A DNA stretch of 6,541 nucleotides from CAZWVM01 sp964637705. GTDB lineage: Bacteria; UBA8481. Of this stretch, positions 5,261 to 6,541 are shown in pieces. Position 1 is the stretch's first letter; the number at the start of each line of letters is the position of its first letter. Under the pieces are notes generated by a model that saw only the letters and a program-made list of their open reading frames with translations, ran no database searches and was not told where the DNA came from. Position numbers and translations under genes: made by a program. Location of the stretch: positions 1 to 6,541 of the forward strand of contig CAZWVM010000191.1 of assembly GCA_964637705.1 (NCBI GenBank). Direction: 5' to 3'.

Positions 5261-6541
5261 CCGTTCCGACGCGGTAGCCTTCGAGCGTATGGGCGAGGCG
5301 GTCCCGGTCGTCGCGCGACGGGGGCAGCGAGGCGCCCGGCCAGGTGACGACGGGGGGGAATTCGGGGTTCACGCGCATGAGGTATCGGCCGTCGAAGGCG
5401 TAGGGTGAGGTGGGATCGCCCGTGGCGACGATCTTCTGCTCGGGCCAGGGGGCGCTCTCGAGAACCGACTGGACGATCGCCGGCAGCCACGCCGATGTGA
5501 CGGGCGTCTCCACGTCACGCCGCCCCGGGGCCCGGAAATCGCAGACGAGGAGAGGGACCCAAACGACGCCGCGCGTGACATCCCTGACGGTCCTCGTGCG
5601 GATGCCCTCGTCGCCCAGGGGCTCCCCGTGATCCGCGGTGACGACGAGGACGGTGCGCTCGAGGATCCGGCGCCTCGCGAGGTGGCCGACGAGTTCGCGG
5701 AGGAAATCGTCGAAGGAGCGCAGGGCGTCGTCGTAGCGGTCGCGGAACTCGGCGTAGGCGCGGCTCTCTCCCTCGTTCAGCGCCGAGCCCCGGGGTTTCT
5801 CGGCCAGGCTCCAGAAATCGCGGAAACTTTCCGGCGTCATCGGCTCTCCCCAGACCGGGCCGCTCTCCGGGAAGACGTTGATCGGGATGTGGGTCCGGAG
5901 GTCGTGGGCGAAGAGGAAGAAGGGCCGGTCGCCGGGCGCGTTGTCGATGAAGTCGAAGACCTGCTTCTTCCACTGCCGGTTCCACTCGAGGGAATCGAGG
6001 TCGACGCTGCGGACGCCGAGGCCCATGAGTCCCGTGACGAAGACGCCGAGCGACCACTGGTCCGGGCGCGAGCCGAAGGTGTTCAGGAGACCGGGCGGGG
6101 AGTCGAAGAACTCGTCGAAGACGCTCTCCGCGAGTCCCCCCGTGTTCTCGAAACCCTCCTCCCAGACCGAGCAGCCGGTGTGGTAGCCATAGCCGCCCTT
6201 GAGACCTCCGGGCAGGCACTTCCACGGATCGCGGATGTGCGTGCCGCGCGCCCCGAGACCGTGCACCGCCGGCTCCTGCCCGGTCCACATCGAGGCGATG
6301 GAGAGGCCGCTGACCGGGCTGGAGGAGATCGCGCGCGTGAAGAGCGCGTGCCGCGCGGCAAGCTCGTCGAAAAAGGGCGTCGTGGCGCGGTGGTATCCGA
6401 AGGCGCTGAAATGGTCCGCGCGCCCGGCGTCACAGACGAGCACGATCACGTTCGGAAGGTCCGGCTTCAGCGGGCGTTCCGCGCGGACCCGGCCCTCGGC
6501 GCCCGCGTCGCGGGTGAAGAGGATGGCGACGACGAACATCG
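5253..6541 (-). CDS. Sulfatase/alkaline-phosphatase superfamily protein (5' end cut)
   Basis: The visible 428 residues run from an ATG at 6539-6537 to TGA at 5255-5253. The window ends 2 bp upstream of that ATG, and the hydrophobic start MFVVAILF suggests a signal or membrane segment that continues outside, so the true start is not seen. Superfamily motifs: NVIVLVCDAGRADHFSAFGY (30-49, metal-binding D37), TTPFFDELA (53-61), the nucleophile region SPVSGLSIASMWTG (74-87) and EPAVHGLG (89-96), FAHDLRTHIPI (210-220), and VVTADHGEPLGDEG (299-312, metal ligands D303/H304). By alignment back from the TG, S77 sits where sulfatases have the formylglycine Cys/Ser, but the C/S-x-P-x-R consensus is absent. 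The His usually seen in the GEHG segment is E311, and no HG-x-x-LY-type motif follows. It may be a phosphotransferase, phosphodiesterase, atypical hydrolase or an inactive homolog; substrate unknown. Confidence 0.88.
   Translation of the reverse strand, partial: MFVVAILFTRDAGAEGRVRAERPLKPDLPNVIVLVCDAGRADHFSAFGYHRATTPFFDELAARHALFTRAISSSPVSGLSIASMWTGQEPAVHGLGARGTHIRDPWKCLPGGLKGGYGYHTGCSVWEEGFENTGGLAESVFDEFFDSPPGLLNTFGSRPDQWSLGVFVTGLMGLGVRSVDLDSLEWNRQWKKQVFDFIDNAPGDRPFFLFAHDLRTHIPINVFPESGPVWGEPMTPESFRDFWSLAEKPRGSALNEGESRAYAEFRDRYDDALRSFDDFLRELVGHLARRRILERTVLVVTADHGEPLGDEGIRTRTVRDVTRGVVWVPLLVCDFRAPGRRDVETPVTSAWLPAIVQSVLESAPWPEQKIVATGDPTSPYAFDGRYLMRVNPEFPPVVTWPGASLPPSRDDRDRLAHTLEGYRVGTGR

Overview
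The window is GC-rich DNA with dense, nearly gapless coding. An OmpA-family envelope protein suggests a diderm (Gram-negative-type) bacterium. The sequence does not fix the phylum; Myxococcota/'Deltaproteobacteria', Acidobacteriota or similar high-GC lineages would all fit. I see no insertion sequence, CRISPR array, tRNA or rRNA.

Positions 1-1330 hold the end of the conserved translation operon rimM-trmD-rplS (16S maturation factor, tRNA m1G37 methyltransferase, ribosomal protein L19). rimM and trmD overlap by 4 bp. trmD and rplS are separated by 120 bp of more AT-rich DNA. That gap carries a terminator-like stem-loop, a well-formed sigma70-type promoter with a 14-bp palindrome in its spacer, and a strong ribosome binding site. 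rplS therefore appears able to be transcribed apart from trmD.

Positions 1416-5233 hold four same-strand genes linked end to end by 4-bp overlaps or a 1-nt gap. They encode a FliK C-domain-like protein, a stand-alone FlhB/YscU-type C-terminal domain without the NPTH autocleavage motif, a secreted protein with three Ig-like repeats and an OmpA peptidoglycan-binding domain, and an unrecognised polytopic membrane protein. The first two resemble the Bacillus subtilis ylqG-ylqH pair, which also lies downstream of rplS. The first gene's only usable start codon lies in the loop of a perfect 11-bp GC stem whose 5' arm contains its Shine-Dalgarno-like sequence.

Positions 5253-6541, on the minus strand and converging on the cluster, hold a partial alkaline-phosphatase/sulfatase-superfamily protein. 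It keeps the fold's signature motifs but lacks the formylglycine sulfatase consensus and some usual metal or substrate histidines.

The most interesting items are the orphan FliK-like/FlhB-like pair coupled to envelope genes, the start codon inside the hairpin, and the decoupling element upstream of rplS.
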